Made by a program: the position numbers and the translations under genes. Source: Siphonodentalium dalli (Eukaryota; Mollusca; Scaphopoda; Gadilida; Siphonodentaliidae). Taken from it: a stretch of 64,000 nucleotides of DNA. Positions 12,440 through 25,769 of the stretch are shown in pieces. The notes below the pieces were generated by a model that was not told the DNA's origin, made no database searches, and worked only from the letters and a program-made list of their open reading frames with translations. Location: positions 7,452,734 to 7,516,733 of the forward strand of contig CP136061.1 of assembly GCA_032622095.1 (NCBI GenBank), given 5' to 3'. Each line of letters begins with the position of its first letter. The first letter of the stretch is position 1.

Positions 12440-14172
12440 TCTATATATATAAAACCCGTCGTCTGTGTGTGTGTGTATCTGTCTGTGTGTGTATAACTCG
12501 GTCACGCTTTTGGCGCGTTTATAACTTTTCAACCATGCGTCCAATGTGGCCCAAATTTGTACCCCGATCTATAATTTGTCATAAAAGGTGACTCACCAAA
12601 TTTCACGCCGATTGGTTAAAGCAATCCTGAGATCTAACATGCTCCCCAAATGCAGCATTTGCACTCAAGTAGACACTATTTCTTATGACGTTGGTCGAAA
12701 TGACGTCATTGACGTCGAACGCAAACCAACACTTGATTTGCTATTGTAGGCGAAACTTCCATGCGCTCTACCAAAGCGTTGTTGGAAATTAATGTGTCAG
12801 TTCATGTTCAGTGTGAATTTAGGTAACGCATGTTGCTTTTGTCGCAGAAGTGCATGTATAGTGGGGTGTAGTGACAAGACTCGAACGTTCTACCGTCGTT
12901 GGGAATGGGTGGATGTAGTGGTGTGCAGATCCAAGACTCGAACGTTCGTCGTTGGGAATGGGTGCTAATATGGTATTTTAATTTGCCAGTTGGGTTTGAA
13001 CATAAGTAAAGAATGCTGTCTTTGATACGAAAGTTGTGCATTGAGTGTGGAATCGAAGGAGTACCGGTATGCACATGGGTAAGCGGTACCCAGTGGGTAC
13101 CGTGAACTCAGTAAATTCGCCGGAACTCAGCTGGAAAAAGCACATTCCCGGGACAGGCCTAATTAGGGCATACAGTGTAAACAATACTGCCGACGCTAAT
13201 TAATGCTCTTTTAATCTTTCGGTTGAGTGCAAATCTGATACAAGAATAAATGTTTAAAAGATCACAATGCGCGAAGCGCACGCAGTTTAAATTCATATAA
13301 TGTGCGCGAAGCTCACACAGGGGCTGCAGACCCCCCCCCCCCCCGCTAAATAAAGGTTCAGAATTGAGCCTGTTTCAGTTAGTATAGATTAGGTAAAATA
13401 TCTTGATTGTTGCGTTCCATATATGTGCATGCATATACGTGGGTTGGGGAGATGATGGTGGGGGCAAAAATACAGTTTTATTGAAATAAAGTGTTCATAC
13501 AAATGGGACACACAGTGCAGGGCGTGTGATCAATAGGCTGCATGTTGAATACAGCATCCGTTTAAAATGTGCTGCAAGATCCCTATACATGTGTGTGCGC
13601 GAAGCTCACGCAGTTTAAGGTCATATAACGTGCGCGAAGCGCAGAAAGGGGCTGTAGACCCCCCTCTAAATAAAGATTCCGAATTGAGCCTGTTTCAGTT
13701 AGTGTAGATAAAGTAAAATATTTTGATTGTTGCGTTCCATATGTGCATGCATATACATGGGTTGGGGAGATGGGGGTGGGGTCAAAATACAGTTTTATTG
13801 AAATAAAGTGTTCATACAAACGGGCCGCGCAGTGCAGGCGTGTGATCATTAGGCGGTATGCTGGATACAGGTTCCAAAGGGGGGTCCGTTCATAATGTGC
13901 AGCAAGCTCCCGAATGTAGGCTCCTGAATTGAGTATGTTTCAGTTGGTGCATAGTATTTAAATAATATACTGATTTTGTTTCGTTCAATATGTGCATGCG
14001 CATATGTGGACTGGGTGTGTAGAAATACAGTTTTAGTGAAATAAAGTGTTCCAACGCGCATCCAGTAACAAAAAGGAGAAGCATGACCATTCCATGTGTC
14101 CATGAACGCGGACACTAGAAAATAACAAAGAACATTTATATACCCGTCATTTTGTGACGGGCAACCCCCTAG
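12440..14172 (+). mobile_element. Non-autonomous Helitron-like element, family 3, copy A
   Basis: It starts TCTATATATATAAAACCCG after an A and ends with hairpin CCCGTCA/TGACGGG, then CAACCCC and CTAG, followed by T. These are canonical Helitron ends (5' TC, 3' hairpin about 10 nt from CTRR, A/T target). The interior contains diverged tandem modules of about 280-300 bp built on GTTTTATTGAAATAAAGTG and TGCGCGAAGC. There is a poly-C tract at about 13330-13344. There is no Rep/helicase. It is nearly the reverse complement of copy B at 14999-16741. Confidence 0.85.
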
Positions 14173-14720
14173 TAAAATAATAAAGATGGTCTATCTCTTC
14201 CTATAACAAGTTTTATATAGTTTGCTGGGTATAAAATAATAAAGATGGTCTATCTCTTCCTATAACAAGTTTTATATAGTTTGCTGGGTATAAAATAATA
14301 AAGATGGTCTATCTCTTCCTATAACAAGTTTTATATAGTTTGCTGGGTATAAAATAATAAAGATGGTCTATCTCTTCCTATAACAAGTTTTATATAGTTT
14401 GCTGGGTATAAAATAATAAAGATGATCTATCTCTTCCTATAACAAGTTTTATATAGTTTGCTGGGTATAAAATAATAAAGATGGTCTATCTCTTCCTATA
14501 ACAAGTTATATATTGTTTCCTGTGTATAAATTCTTCCTATAAAAAGTTTTATACAGTTTCCTGAATATAAAATACTAAAGATGGTCTATCTTTTCCTATA
14601 ACAAGTTTTATATTGTTTGCTGGGCAAAAAGATTATATATCTCTTCCTATAACAAGTTTTTATAGTTTCCTGGGTAAAAAGATGACATATCTCTTCCAAT
14701 AACAAGTTTATATAGATTCT
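14173..14720. repeat. Tandem repeat, 59-bp unit
   Basis: The unit AATAATAAAGATGGTCTATC...GTTTGCTGGGTAT repeats with a 59-bp period. About six copies are nearly identical (to about 14510), followed by degenerate, shortened ones. A single inverted, decayed unit lies directly after the Helitron array at 20553-20602. Confidence 0.85.
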
Positions 14721-14998
14721 GGGTATAAAATAATACATACGAATTGAAGACCCCTGGTCGAACACTATCAATTAATATTGATTTTATGTCGAATTTCTGG
14801 TATATAATATACATACAATCAATTTGTGACATTTTACGACTCGCTTTCGTTCGAAGCGTACTCTATCGAAAATTATTATTATTACATCTTTATTTCCTCC
14901 ATAAATGAAGATTGTCATAAATTGACAAACATGAATATTATATTAGCATTATATACAATGGAACCACAATGTGTGAAAATAAGACATTTATAATACAA
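14721..14998. other. AT-rich spacer between two inverted Helitrons
   Basis: No feature is supported. With the 59-bp array it forms the 826-bp loop between copies A and B. Confidence 0.5.
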
Positions 14999-16741
14999 CT
15001 AGGGGGTTGCCCGTCACAAAATGACGGGTATATAAATGTTCTTTGTTATTTTCTAGTGTCCGCGTTCATGGACACATGGAATGGTCATGCTTCTCCTTTT
15101 TGTTACTGGATGCGCGTTGGAACACTTTATTTCACTAAAACTGTATTTCTACACACCCAGTCCACATATGCGCATGCACATATTGAACGAAACAAAATCA
15201 GTATATTATTTAAATACTATGCACCAACTGAAACATACTCAATTCAGGAGCCTACATTCGGGAGCTTGCTGCACATTATGAACGGACCCCCCTTTGGAAC
15301 CTGTATCCAGCATACCGCCTAATGATCACACGCCTGCACTGCGCGGCCCGTTTGTATGAACACTTTATTTCAATAAAACTGTATTTTGACCCCACCCCCA
15401 TCTCCCCAACCCATGTATATGCATGCACATATGGAACGCAACAATCAAAATATTTTACTTTATCTACATTAACTGAAACAGGCTCAATTCGGAATCTTTA
15501 TTTAGAGGGGGGTCTACAGCCCCTTTCTGCGCTTCGCGCACGTTATATGACCTTAAACTGCGTGAGCTTCGCGCACACACATGTATAGGGATCTTGCAGC
15601 ACATTTTAAACGGATGCTGTATTCAACATGCAGCCTATTGATCACACGCCCTGCACTGTGTGTCCCATTTGTATGAACACTTTATTTCAATAAAACTGTA
15701 TTTTTGCCCCCACCATCATCTCCCCAACCCACGTATATGCATGCACATATATGGAACGCAACAATCAAGATATTTTACCTAATCTATACTAACTGAAACA
15801 GGCTCAATTCTGAACCTTTATTTAGCGGGGGGGGGGGGGGGGGGGGGGGGTCTGCAGCCCCTGTGTGAGCTTCGCGCACATTATATGAATTTAAACTGCG
15901 TGCGCTTCGCGCATTGTGATCTTTTAAACATTTATTCTTGTATCAGATTTGCACTCAACCGAAAGATTAAAAGAGCATTAATTAGCGTCGGCAGTATTGT
16001 TTACACTGTAGGCCCTAGTTAGGCCTGTCCCGGGAATGTGCTTTTTCCAGCTGAGTTCCGGCGAATTTACTGAGTTCACGGTACCCACTGGGTACCGCTT
16101 ACCCATGTGCATACCGGTACTCCTTCGATTCCACACTCAATGCACAACTTTCGTATCAAAGACAGCATTCTTTACTTATGTTCAAACCCAACTGGCAAAT
16201 TAAAATACCATATTAGCACCCATTCCCAACGACGAACGTTCGGGTCTTGGATCTGCACACCACTACATCCACCCATTCCCAACGACGGTAGAACGTTCGA
16301 GTCTTGTCACTACACCCCACTATACATGCACTTCTGCGACAAAAGCAACATGCGTTACCTAAATTCACACTGAACATGAACTGACACATTAATTTCCAAC
16401 AACGCTTTGGTAGAGCGCATGGAAGTTTCGCCTACAATAGCAAATCAAGTGTTGGTTTGCGTTCGACGTCAATGACGTCATTTCGACCAACGTCATAAGA
16501 AATAGTGTCTACTTGAGTGCAAATGCTGCATTTGGGGAGCATGTTAGATCTCAGGATTGCTTTAACCAATCGGCGTGAAATTTGGTGAGTCACCTTTTAT
16601 GACAAATTATAGATCGGGGTACAAATTTGGGCCACATTGGACGCATGGTTGAAAAGTTATAAACGCGCCAAAAGCGTGACCGAGTTATACACACACAGAC
16701 AGATACACACACACACAGACGACGGGTTTTATATATATAGA
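14999..16741 (-). mobile_element. Non-autonomous Helitron-like element, family 3, copy B
   Basis: On the minus strand it runs from TCTATATATATAAAACCCG to CTAG; the 3' CTAG is at 14999-15002 and is preceded on the + strand by A (T in element sense). It is nearly identical to copy A in inverted orientation. It differs in a poly-G tract of more than 20 at about 15826-15850. It abuts copy C with no spacer. The long frames across it (for example 14969-15322) are low-value translations repeated in every copy. Confidence 0.85.
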
Positions 16742-18704
16742 CTAGGGGGTTGCCCGTCACAAAATGACGGGTATATAAATGTTCTTTGTTATTTTCTAGT
16801 GTCCGCGTTCATGGACACATGGAATGGTCATGCTTCTCCTTTTTGTTACTGGATGCGCGTTGGAACACTTTATTTCACTAAAACTGTATTTCTACACACC
16901 CAGTCCACATATGCGCATGCACACATTGAACGAAACAAAATCAGTATATTATTTAAATACTATGCACCAACTGAAACATACTCAATTCAGGAGCCTACAT
17001 TCGGCAGCTTGTGGCACATTTTGAAACATGTATTCAGCATGCGCCTAATGATCACACGCCGTTACTGCGCGGCCCGTTTGTATGAACACTTTATTTCAAT
17101 AAAACTGTATTTTTACCCCCACACCCATCTCCCCGACCCATGTATATGCATGCACATATGGAACGCAACAATCAAAATATTTTACTTTATCTATAATACT
17201 AACTGAAACAGGCTCACTTCGGAATCTTTATTTAGAGGGGGAGGGGCCTATGTACAGCCCCTTTCTGCGCTTCGCGCACATTATATGATCTTAAACTGCG
17301 TGAGCTTCGCGCACATATATAGGGAGCTTGCAGCACATTTTAATCGGACCCTGTATTCAACATGCAACCCATTGATCACACGCCCTACACTGCGTGGCCC
17401 ATTATATGATCTTAAACTGCGTGAGCTTCGCGCACATATATAGGGAGCTTGCAGCACATTTTAAACGGACCCTGTATTCAACATGCAACCCATTGATCAC
17501 ACGCCCTACACTGCGTGGCCCATTATATGATCTTAAACTGCGTGAGCTTCGCGCACATATATAGGGAGCTTGCAGCACATTTTAAACGGACCCTGTATTC
17601 AACATGCAACCCATTGATCACACGCCCTGCACTGCGTGGCCCATTTGTATGAACACTTTATTTCAATAAAACTGTATTTTTGCCCCCACATCATCTCCCC
17701 AACCCACGTATATGCATGCACATATATATGGAACGCAACAATCAAGATATTTTACTTAATCTATACTAACTGAAACAGGCTCAATTCTGAACCTTATTTA
17801 GCGGGGGAGGGGCCTGCAGCCCCTTTGTGAGCTTCGCGCACATTATATGAATTTAAACTGCGTGCGCTTCGCGCATTGTGATCTTTTAAACATTTATTCT
17901 TAATCAGATTTGCATTCAACCGAATGATTAAAAGAGCATTAATTAGCGTGGGCAGTATTGTTTACACTGTAGGCCCTATTATTAGGCCTGTCCCGGAAAT
18001 GTGCTTTCTCCAACTGAGTTCCGGCGAATTTACTGAGTTCACGGTACCCACTGGGTACCGCATACCCACGTGTATACCGATACTCCTTCGATTCCACACT
18101 CAATGCACAACTTTCGTATCAAAGACAGCATTCTGTACTTATGTTCAAACCCAACTGGCAAATTAAAATACCATATTAGCACCCAATCCCAACGACGAAG
18201 GTTTGAGTCTTGGATCTGCACACCACTACATCCACCCTTTCCCAGCGACGGTAGAACGTTTGAGTCTTGACTCTACACCCCACTATACATACACTTCCGC
18301 GACAAAATCAACATTCGTTACCTAAATTCACACTGAACCTGAACTGACACATTAATTTCCAACAACGCTTTGGTAGAGCGCATGGAAGTTTCGCCTACAA
18401 TAGCAAAGCAAGTGTTGGTTTGCGTTCGACGTCAATGACGTCATTTCGACTAACGTCATAAGAAATAGTGTCTACTTGAGTGCAAATGCTGCATTTGGGG
18501 AGCATGTTAGATCTCAGGTTTGCTTTATCCAATCGGCGTGAAATTTGGTGAGTCACCTTTTATGACACACGATAGGTCGGGGTACAAATTTGGGCTACAT
18601 TGGACGCATGGTTGAAAAGTTATAAACGCGCCAAAAGCGTGACCGAGTTATACACACACAGATACACACATACACACACAGACGACGGGTTTTATATATA
18701 TAGA
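16742..18704 (-). mobile_element. Non-autonomous Helitron-like element, family 3, copy C
   Basis: Same ends as copies A and B. The junctions with B (16741|16742) and D (18704|18705) are exact CTAG/TC fusions. The interior carries three near-identical tandem copies of a unit of about 121 bp (about 17275-17640, ATTATATGATCTTAAACTGC...), where copy D has two. The right part is almost identical to copy D. Confidence 0.85.
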
Positions 18705-20552
18705 CTAGGGGGTTGCCCGTCACAAAATGACGGGTATATAAATGTGCTTTGTTATTTTCTAGTGTCCGCTTTCATGGACACATGGAATGGTCATGCTTCT
18801 CTTTTTTGTTACTGGATGCGCGTTGGAACACTTTATTTCACTAAAACTATATTTCTACACACCAGTCCACATATGCGCAACGAAACAAAATCAGTATATT
18901 ATTTAAATACTATGCACCAACTGAAACATACTCAATTCAGGAGCCTACATTCGGGAGCTTGCTGCACATTTTGAACGGACCCCCTTTGGAACCTGTATCC
19001 AGCATGCCGCCTAATGATCATACGCCTGCACTGCGCGGCCCGTTTGTATGAACACCTTATTTCAATAAAACTGTATTTTTACCCCCACACCCATCTCCCC
19101 GACCCATGTATATGCATGCACATATGGAACGCAACAATCAAAATATTTTACTTTATCTATAATACTAACTGAAACAGGCTCACTTCGGAATCTTTATTTA
19201 GAGGGGGAGGGGCCTATAATGTACAGCCCCTTTCTGCGCTTCGCGCACATTATATGATCTTAAACTGCGTGAGCTTCGCGCACATATATAGGGAGCTTGC
19301 AGCACATTTTAAACGGACCCTGTATTCAACATGCAACCCATTGATCACACGCCCTACACTGCGTGGCCCATTATATGATCTTAAACTGCGTGAGCTTCGC
19401 GCACATATATAGGGAGCTTGCAGCACATTTTAAACGGACCCTGTATTCAACATGCAACCCATTGATCACACGCCCTGCACTGCGTGGCCCATTTGTATGA
19501 ACACTTTATTTCAATAAAACTGTATTTTTGCCCCCACATCATCTCCCCAACCCACGTATATGCATGCACATATATATGGAACGCAACAATCAAGATATTT
19601 TACTTAATCTATACTAACTGAAACAGGCTCAATTCTGAACCTTATTTAGCGGGGGAGGGGCCTGCAGCCCCTTTGTGAGCTTCGCGCACATTATATGAAT
19701 TTAAACTGCGTGCGCTTCGCGCATTGTGATCTTTTAAACATTTATTCTTAATCAGATTTGCATTCAACCGAATGATTAAAAGAGCATTAATTAGCGTGGG
19801 CAGTATTGTTTACACTGTAGGCCCTATTATTAGGCCTGTCCCGGAAATGTGCTTTCTCCAACTGAGTTCCGGCGAATTTACTGAGTTCACGGTACCCACT
19901 GGGTACCGCATACCCACGTGTATACCGATACTCCTTCGATTCCACACTCAATGCACAACTTTCGTATCAAAGACAGCATTCTGTACTTATGTTCAAACCC
20001 AACTGGCAAATTAAAATACCATATTAGCACCCAATCCCAACGACGAAGGTTTGAGTCTTGGATCTGCACACCACTACATCCACCCTTTCCCAGCGACGGT
20101 AGAACGTTTGAGTCTTGACTCTACACCCCACTATACATACACTTCCGCGACAAAATCAACATTCGTTACCTAAATTCACACTGAACCTGAACTGACACAT
20201 TAATTTCCAACAACGCTTTGGTAGAGCGCATGGAAGTTTCGCCTACAATAGCAAAGCAAGTGTTGGTTTGCGTTCGACGTCAATGACGTCATTTCGACTA
20301 ACGTCATAAGAAATAGTGTCTACTTGAGTGCAAATGCTGCATTTGGGGAGCATGTTAGATCTCAGGTTTGCTTTATCCAATCGGCGTGAAATTTGGTGAG
20401 TCACCTTTTATGACACACGATAGGTCGGGGTACAAATTTGGGCTACATTGGACGCATGGTTGAAAAGTTATAAACGCGCCAAAAGCGTGACCGAGTTATA
20501 CACACACAGATACACAGATACACACACAGACGACGGGTTTTATATATATAGA
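18705..20552 (-). mobile_element. Non-autonomous Helitron-like element, family 3, copy D
   Basis: This is the third member of the head-to-tail array. The right border TATATATATAGA is followed by T on the + strand (A before TC in element sense), and then by an inverted fragment of the 59-bp repeat. It has two copies of the internal 121-bp unit. No coding. Confidence 0.85.
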
Positions 20553-20602
20553 TACCCAGCAAACTATATTAAACTTGTTTAAACTTTATTATTTTATACA
20601 TA

Positions 20603-21910
20603 TGTATATATGGAGTGACTGTATGGTCATGCGTGGGATATACATGCGTACTTTAGGTGACTATTGTCATGGATAGGTGTATATGTATACATGTCTTGGC
20701 TGTATGATCATGTGTGAGACTGTGGGTGTATGCATAAATAGGGAGTGGTTGCATGCTTATGTGTAATGTATATAGGTGTTCGTGGAATGACTGTATGGTC
20801 CTGCTTGTTAAAGTGTTTTGGCATACCTGCAGTATAGCTGGATGATCATTGGCGGTGTGTGCATATATATGAAGTGTCCTTGTGGTCATGGTTGTATATG
20901 TGATGTATATGCATCTCTGCTGTGGCTGTATTGTCATTGGTGGGTGTATATATACACAGTGAGTAGCTGTATGATCACGGATGGGGTGTTTGAGTAAACA
21001 TCGAGTAGCTGAATTCTCATGGGCGAGGTGTATATGCAAATCTGGAGTGTACGAATGGTCGTGCGGTGTATTGGTATATCCATTGGCGAGATGTATATGT
21101 ATACCTGGATTGACTATATGATAATGAGTGGGGTGTATATGTATATCATGAGTGGGTATATGGTCATGGGTATGAAGAAAAGGTATACGGGGAGTGACCA
21201 ATGTTGAGATGATGTGCGTTGTATTGCTATATCTGGAAGGTATGTATGGTCAATGATGAGGTGTCGATGTATACCTGGAGTGATTCTATAATCGGCATTG
21301 GTGGGGTGTGTATGTACATTGTATATATGTATTGGTTATATGGCATGTGTGTGACCGATATGTACACATGGAATGATTGGATGCCAATGGTGATGTCACT
21401 GATGTGAATTGTTAAACAATGAGTGACTGTATGACCACGAATGTTGTGGCTGAATTTTCTTGAGTATTCAAGTCTGGAGTGTGTGAATGGCCACTGTGCG
21501 GGCAACTGTGTGGCTGTATGGGGATTGGTCAGGAGTATTATACGGAGTTACTCTACGGTTATGGTTGCAGTGTATATGTATATTTGTTTAGTGGATATAT
21601 GGCCATAAATGCAGCAAATAGACACACAGAGAGTGAGTGTGTGGCCAATGGTGAGGAGTGACTGTATAATCACGAATGTGGTGAATATGCATAGGAAGTG
21701 ACTATATGGTAATGGGTGAAGTGTAGGAGTATACAGGGTGTACCCGAATGGTGACTCATGGCTGTGTAATTATGTGCGTTGTTTACGGGTAAACCTAATT
21801 GTGGTTGTATGGTCATGGGTGAGGTGTATGTGTATAAAGGGAATGGCTACATGGTAATTTGTGTGGTGTTCATGTATAAATAACATGATTACATTGCATG
21901 TCATGGGTGA
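20603..21910. repeat. Degenerate minisatellite, unit about 40-50 bp
   Basis: A loosely repeated motif of the form GAGTGACTGTATGGTCATGG-GTG(A/G)GGTGTATATGTATA recurs with variable spacing for about 1.3 kb. On the minus strand it translates as repetitive H/I/T-rich peptide (IHIHLA, DHTATH), which is a by-product. Old, strongly diverged array. Confidence 0.7.
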
Positions 21911-23367
21911 GTTGTACAGTTAGGCCTTTGGTGGCCATCACTTTCCATAATAACTCAAGTATATGTTAATCGATTGGGAGGTAATGTCAGAGAGTTCATC
22001 ATGTTGGCCTTTTATATGCACAATTGAGGAAACGGTGTTCATGACATTATTCAATCAATCTTGATGTCAAATGGCCCAGAATTTGATGTTATTAATTAGT
22101 TTGTCACTAATCTCCTGTTTGACATTCCAAAAGGCCTAGATAACAGACGAGCAGGGAATAATGTCCGGGATATATATGAAAATATAAACTTTTCTACCAA
22201 ATTTTGTGGACATTTTGCAAGCCAGCTTGAGTATGTTTTTCTAAAAACACATCAATGTGAGGCATTTAAACATTCAAACCATTAAACACCATAGATAGTT
22301 CTCATTGTTACGCATTGAGGATGGATACAAACAAACACCAAAGATAGATCCAATTTACTTGAAAAAAATGGTGCAAACCTGAAAAATGATGTTTTGCAGA
22401 TTTTGAGAGAAAATTCCAATAATTTTGGTAATGTGATAGTAACACTAACCGAAATGCATCGTACCTGTTAGTATTCAATGTATATATGACAGAACAGCCC
22501 ATTTTATTCGTCATCCACGACTTTCGATCGATTGCATGGCACTCTGGTGCAATATTTACCACTTTCCATATTTTGGCCGCCATATTAACAGCCATTTTGA
22601 GCCAAAGTGACAATTTTGGCTCCATGGAGTTGAAATAGTCATGATCAATGATATGACTCAATTAATTTGCACAATTCTGCTCAGTTCTTGTGGAAATACG
22701 ACTAGAATCCAAATGGTGAGTTTTGGTAAAATTTCATACAGCTGTAAAATCCAATTATTGAGGGATCGGAAGAGGCTGGGATCTCATGAATGGCATATTT
22801 CATTGCTCCAATGTCCAGTTAACATGATCAATACAAAATAAGGTCACATTTCCGAACTTGTGCCATACAGAAGAAACTGGTCTAGAAGATATTGGTCAAC
22901 GTCAAATTTTCCACTTACGGCTGCCACTTTGACGGTCATCTTGAACGGGGAGTTCCAATTTCGCCCCAAAAAAATGCCATTATATCTCACAGAGATATAC
23001 TTACTGTTTTTGCCTAATTTTAAATATCAGATTCCATGGTAAGATTAATTGTGACATTTAATAAATTATATAATCACGAAATTAACGCTCTTTAAATTCG
23101 GAAAACCCCTTAAAAGAGGGGTTAAAGTGAAATTTCAGCGTGGCTCCTTATCCGATATCAATTGGTATGTGAATATGTACATATGTGCAAAATTTCATGC
23201 TTCAGTCACGAAGTGAACAATTCTTTTACTAATCTACTCCACTATGCCTTTTCATGGACTTTACATGACTTTTACCAGAGTATATCATTGTTTACCTTGC
23301 CTTTACCATAGTGTTTTTATATAAGGGCCGTTAACCCTTTTATGAAGGGAGCTGCGCTAGTGCACCA
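21911..23367. other. Intron, no gene
   Basis: Mostly unique-looking AT-rich sequence. The segment 22260-22850 has open frames on both strands with no recognisable domain. Nothing is supported. Confidence 0.4.
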
Positions 23368-23768
23368 TTAACCCTTTACCCAACAGAACGCCCAGAAACG
23401 CCCGAATGAAGCTTCAACAGCCTAAATTATCTTGGGTCTGTCTCAATAAAACCATACACATATGGATATCATTGGAACCGGCTCATTGACCACATTGTGA
23501 TGGTTACAGTTATGCCCTGTGCCAATGCATTCTCTTATATATGCGAGTCGACCATAGGTCGCCTCGCATATATAAGAGAATGCATTGGCCTAAAAAAAAT
23601 CTTGTTTTTAACACTTTTTAACATTTTTTCTTACATTCTTTAACAATTTTATAATTTGTAATGTGTTAAGCCAATGCATTCTCTTATATATGCGAGGCGA
23701 CCCATGGTCGACTCGCATATATAAGAGAATACATTGGCACATGGCCCTTCTGTTGGGTAAAGGGTTAA
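23368..23768. mobile_element. piggyBac-type MITE, copy 1
   Basis: The borders are TTAACCCTTTACCCAACAGA and its inverse; TTAA at both ends and CCC...GGG termini match the piggyBac superfamily. Inside are two long perfect or near-perfect hairpins built on GCCAATGCATTCTCTTATAT (about 23521-23590 and 23672-23738), each flanking TCGACC-ATAGGTCG-like centres. A second full copy lies at 61653-62038, and partial hairpin copies follow at 23775-23945 and 40452-40495. No transposase. Confidence 0.8.
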
Positions 23769-24764
23769 AGACCCTGTGCCAGTGTATTCTCCTATGTATG
23801 CGAGGCTCCCTATATATAGAAGAGATAAAATACACTGGTCACTTGGTCAATGTAAATATTGTTTGGCCAATGTATTTTCTTGTATGTGTCAGGCGCCCTA
23901 AATATGGGCGACTCGCATATATAAGAGAATGTATTTGCACAGGGTTTTCGCAAAAATACAGGAAGCTCCAGCCATTGAAGGTATAAAACTACCCCTATGG
24001 GGCCCCTCGCATACGTTAGCAGACGACACTGAAAAATACAAGCTGCCACCTGTATGGGGCTCCCGACAGGAAGCTCCAGTCATGAAAGGATTTTAAAGAC
24101 AATTAATACTTGTACTCAGTAATGCTTCCATTTCTCTCCATTACGAAACAACAAAGAGCGTCCATGTTCAGTATATATTCCTGACGTGTGAACAAACAGA
24201 GAATCCCTGTTCAGTATATAGTCCTGATGTGTGAACAAACAGAGAATCCCTGTTCAGTGTATAGTCCTGATTTGTGAAAATAAGCGTTTGTCTCACTTCT
24301 ATGATGAAAATTTAAAGCATCCGATAATTCCCTTTTACGGCGGTGTGTTGTTCAACAAGAACTCTGCTATACAAATTAAGACTATAGATTTACGTCTTCT
24401 AGAAATTTCAAAATCGAATTTAATTGAAGAATCATCAAACATTTGAAAATTGTAACCACATTTTATATATTTATATGGCTTGAATAGTCACTAAAATTTC
24501 ACTGTTAACAAGTTCCAAGAATATCTGCCGAATTATAGAACCATGATTACCATTATAGGCTGATAGATGTTCAGCTGTCCCTATATGCATGTATATGTCT
24601 GTTATGTTGATGTTTGTGCCATAGTGTCTTCATAATAGTGCACTCATGCACCTTAAGTTTCTCAAGATTTGTTTTTTTTTGTAGAAATATTGTTTAAACC
24701 AAACCCAAGATGGATTCATATCTTTTATCTTTTAAAGTTGATCTTCCTTTGATGCACTTTTCAG
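23769..24764. other. Intron with partial copies of the MITE hairpin, no gene
   Basis: The stretch 23775-23945 holds diverged hairpin segments of the piggyBac-type MITE. At 24175-24270 a segment of about 47 bp (GTGAACAAACAGAGAATCCC) is duplicated. Nothing else. Confidence 0.5.
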
Positions 24765-24897
24765 CGGGAAATTACACGCACTGACATCCGAAGTAACCTG
24801 CCATTCTGATGTTGTAAAGCGGGACTTGATGGCTGCGATGAAGCAGCAAGTACTTGATGGGGATACACACTCCGGTGAACATGTATCACATAAGAAG
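24765..24897 (+). CDS. Host gene exon candidate 3 (unknown protein)
   Basis: Pyrimidine tract and acceptor CTTTTCAG (to 24764), donor AAG|GTATGTG (24898). In the frame set by the preceding exon it encodes LHALTSEVTC, HSDVVKRDLMAAMKQQ and ends HVSHKK. It enters in phase 2 and leaves in phase 0, fitting both neighbours (10659-10824 and 32298-32395). Charged, apparently extracellular or luminal if the next exon's hydrophobic segment is the membrane anchor. No family recognised. Confidence 0.6.
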
Positions 24898-25769
24898 GTA
24901 TGTGAGGTGCACGGGATAATGGTATACCACCAAGACCTGCTAATAGGACAACATTAATTGAACAGACCGTAACACAAACACATTGTTGACAAATTGTGGG
25001 ACATAATCACTAAAAGCGGTCAGCAGAATATTTGGTGTGCTTTTCAAAGTTCAGCCGAATTGCATCTGCAGCCAGTTATTTATATCGATCACGCTATCGT
25101 TGCTAAGTGATTGTAAATCTTGAATTGCGCTGACTTAATGTGCTGCGTCAGCTAGTCTCAAATTTTCGGCAGATTTTGTGAAAATAAATATGAATATACT
25201 CAGTTTTGATGGGAATAAATAATCAAAATGCTGTATAAATTTAGGAAATGAATGTAGTTGGGGGTGTGTGTAGTATTGTGGGATATGGTGTGGGGTTATG
25301 AAGTCGGCACAGTCCTGCTGGAGATAAGATTTAATCGTCATAGTAAATAAAGAGATGTGCGGTTGGTGACCGGAAATATTTAGTGTCCACGGTTGATAAA
25401 ATAACAACCCGGCTCTAAGCCGCCTGTTAGGTGGACTTTGCCTCGAAACGGAATCGGGTATTAGAATCAAAGTCGGAAAGAGAATAGAATGGAATTGGAA
25501 TGAATCTAGAATAGTGATGTATTCGTTTGATATCACCGGGTACTTCGTATAGGATAGTTGTGCTATGACTCGGCTAATGAGTTTAACATGTGTCGAACAC
25601 ATGTTCCGCATAATTTATGTTAATTAGTTCTGGTCTTCATTTGACCGCTGTGCTCCACGGCGAGAAGTTCGATTGATAGCTTGTCGGTGGGCGTAACATA
25701 CCTGGATTTGGGGTTCATATACTATGCTTCTATGTGTATAGATGATGCTGAATTGGTATATATAATACA
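24898..25769. other. Intron, no gene
   Basis: A 158-codon minus-strand frame (25135-25611) shows no recognisable domain and lies in the intron. I do not support it as a gene. Confidence 0.4.

Noticed and set aside
12808-20118. Recurrent open frames of 60-189 codons in the Helitron copies
   Set aside because: They repeat with every non-coding element copy, overlap on both strands, and have no similarity to Rep, helicase or other known proteins.
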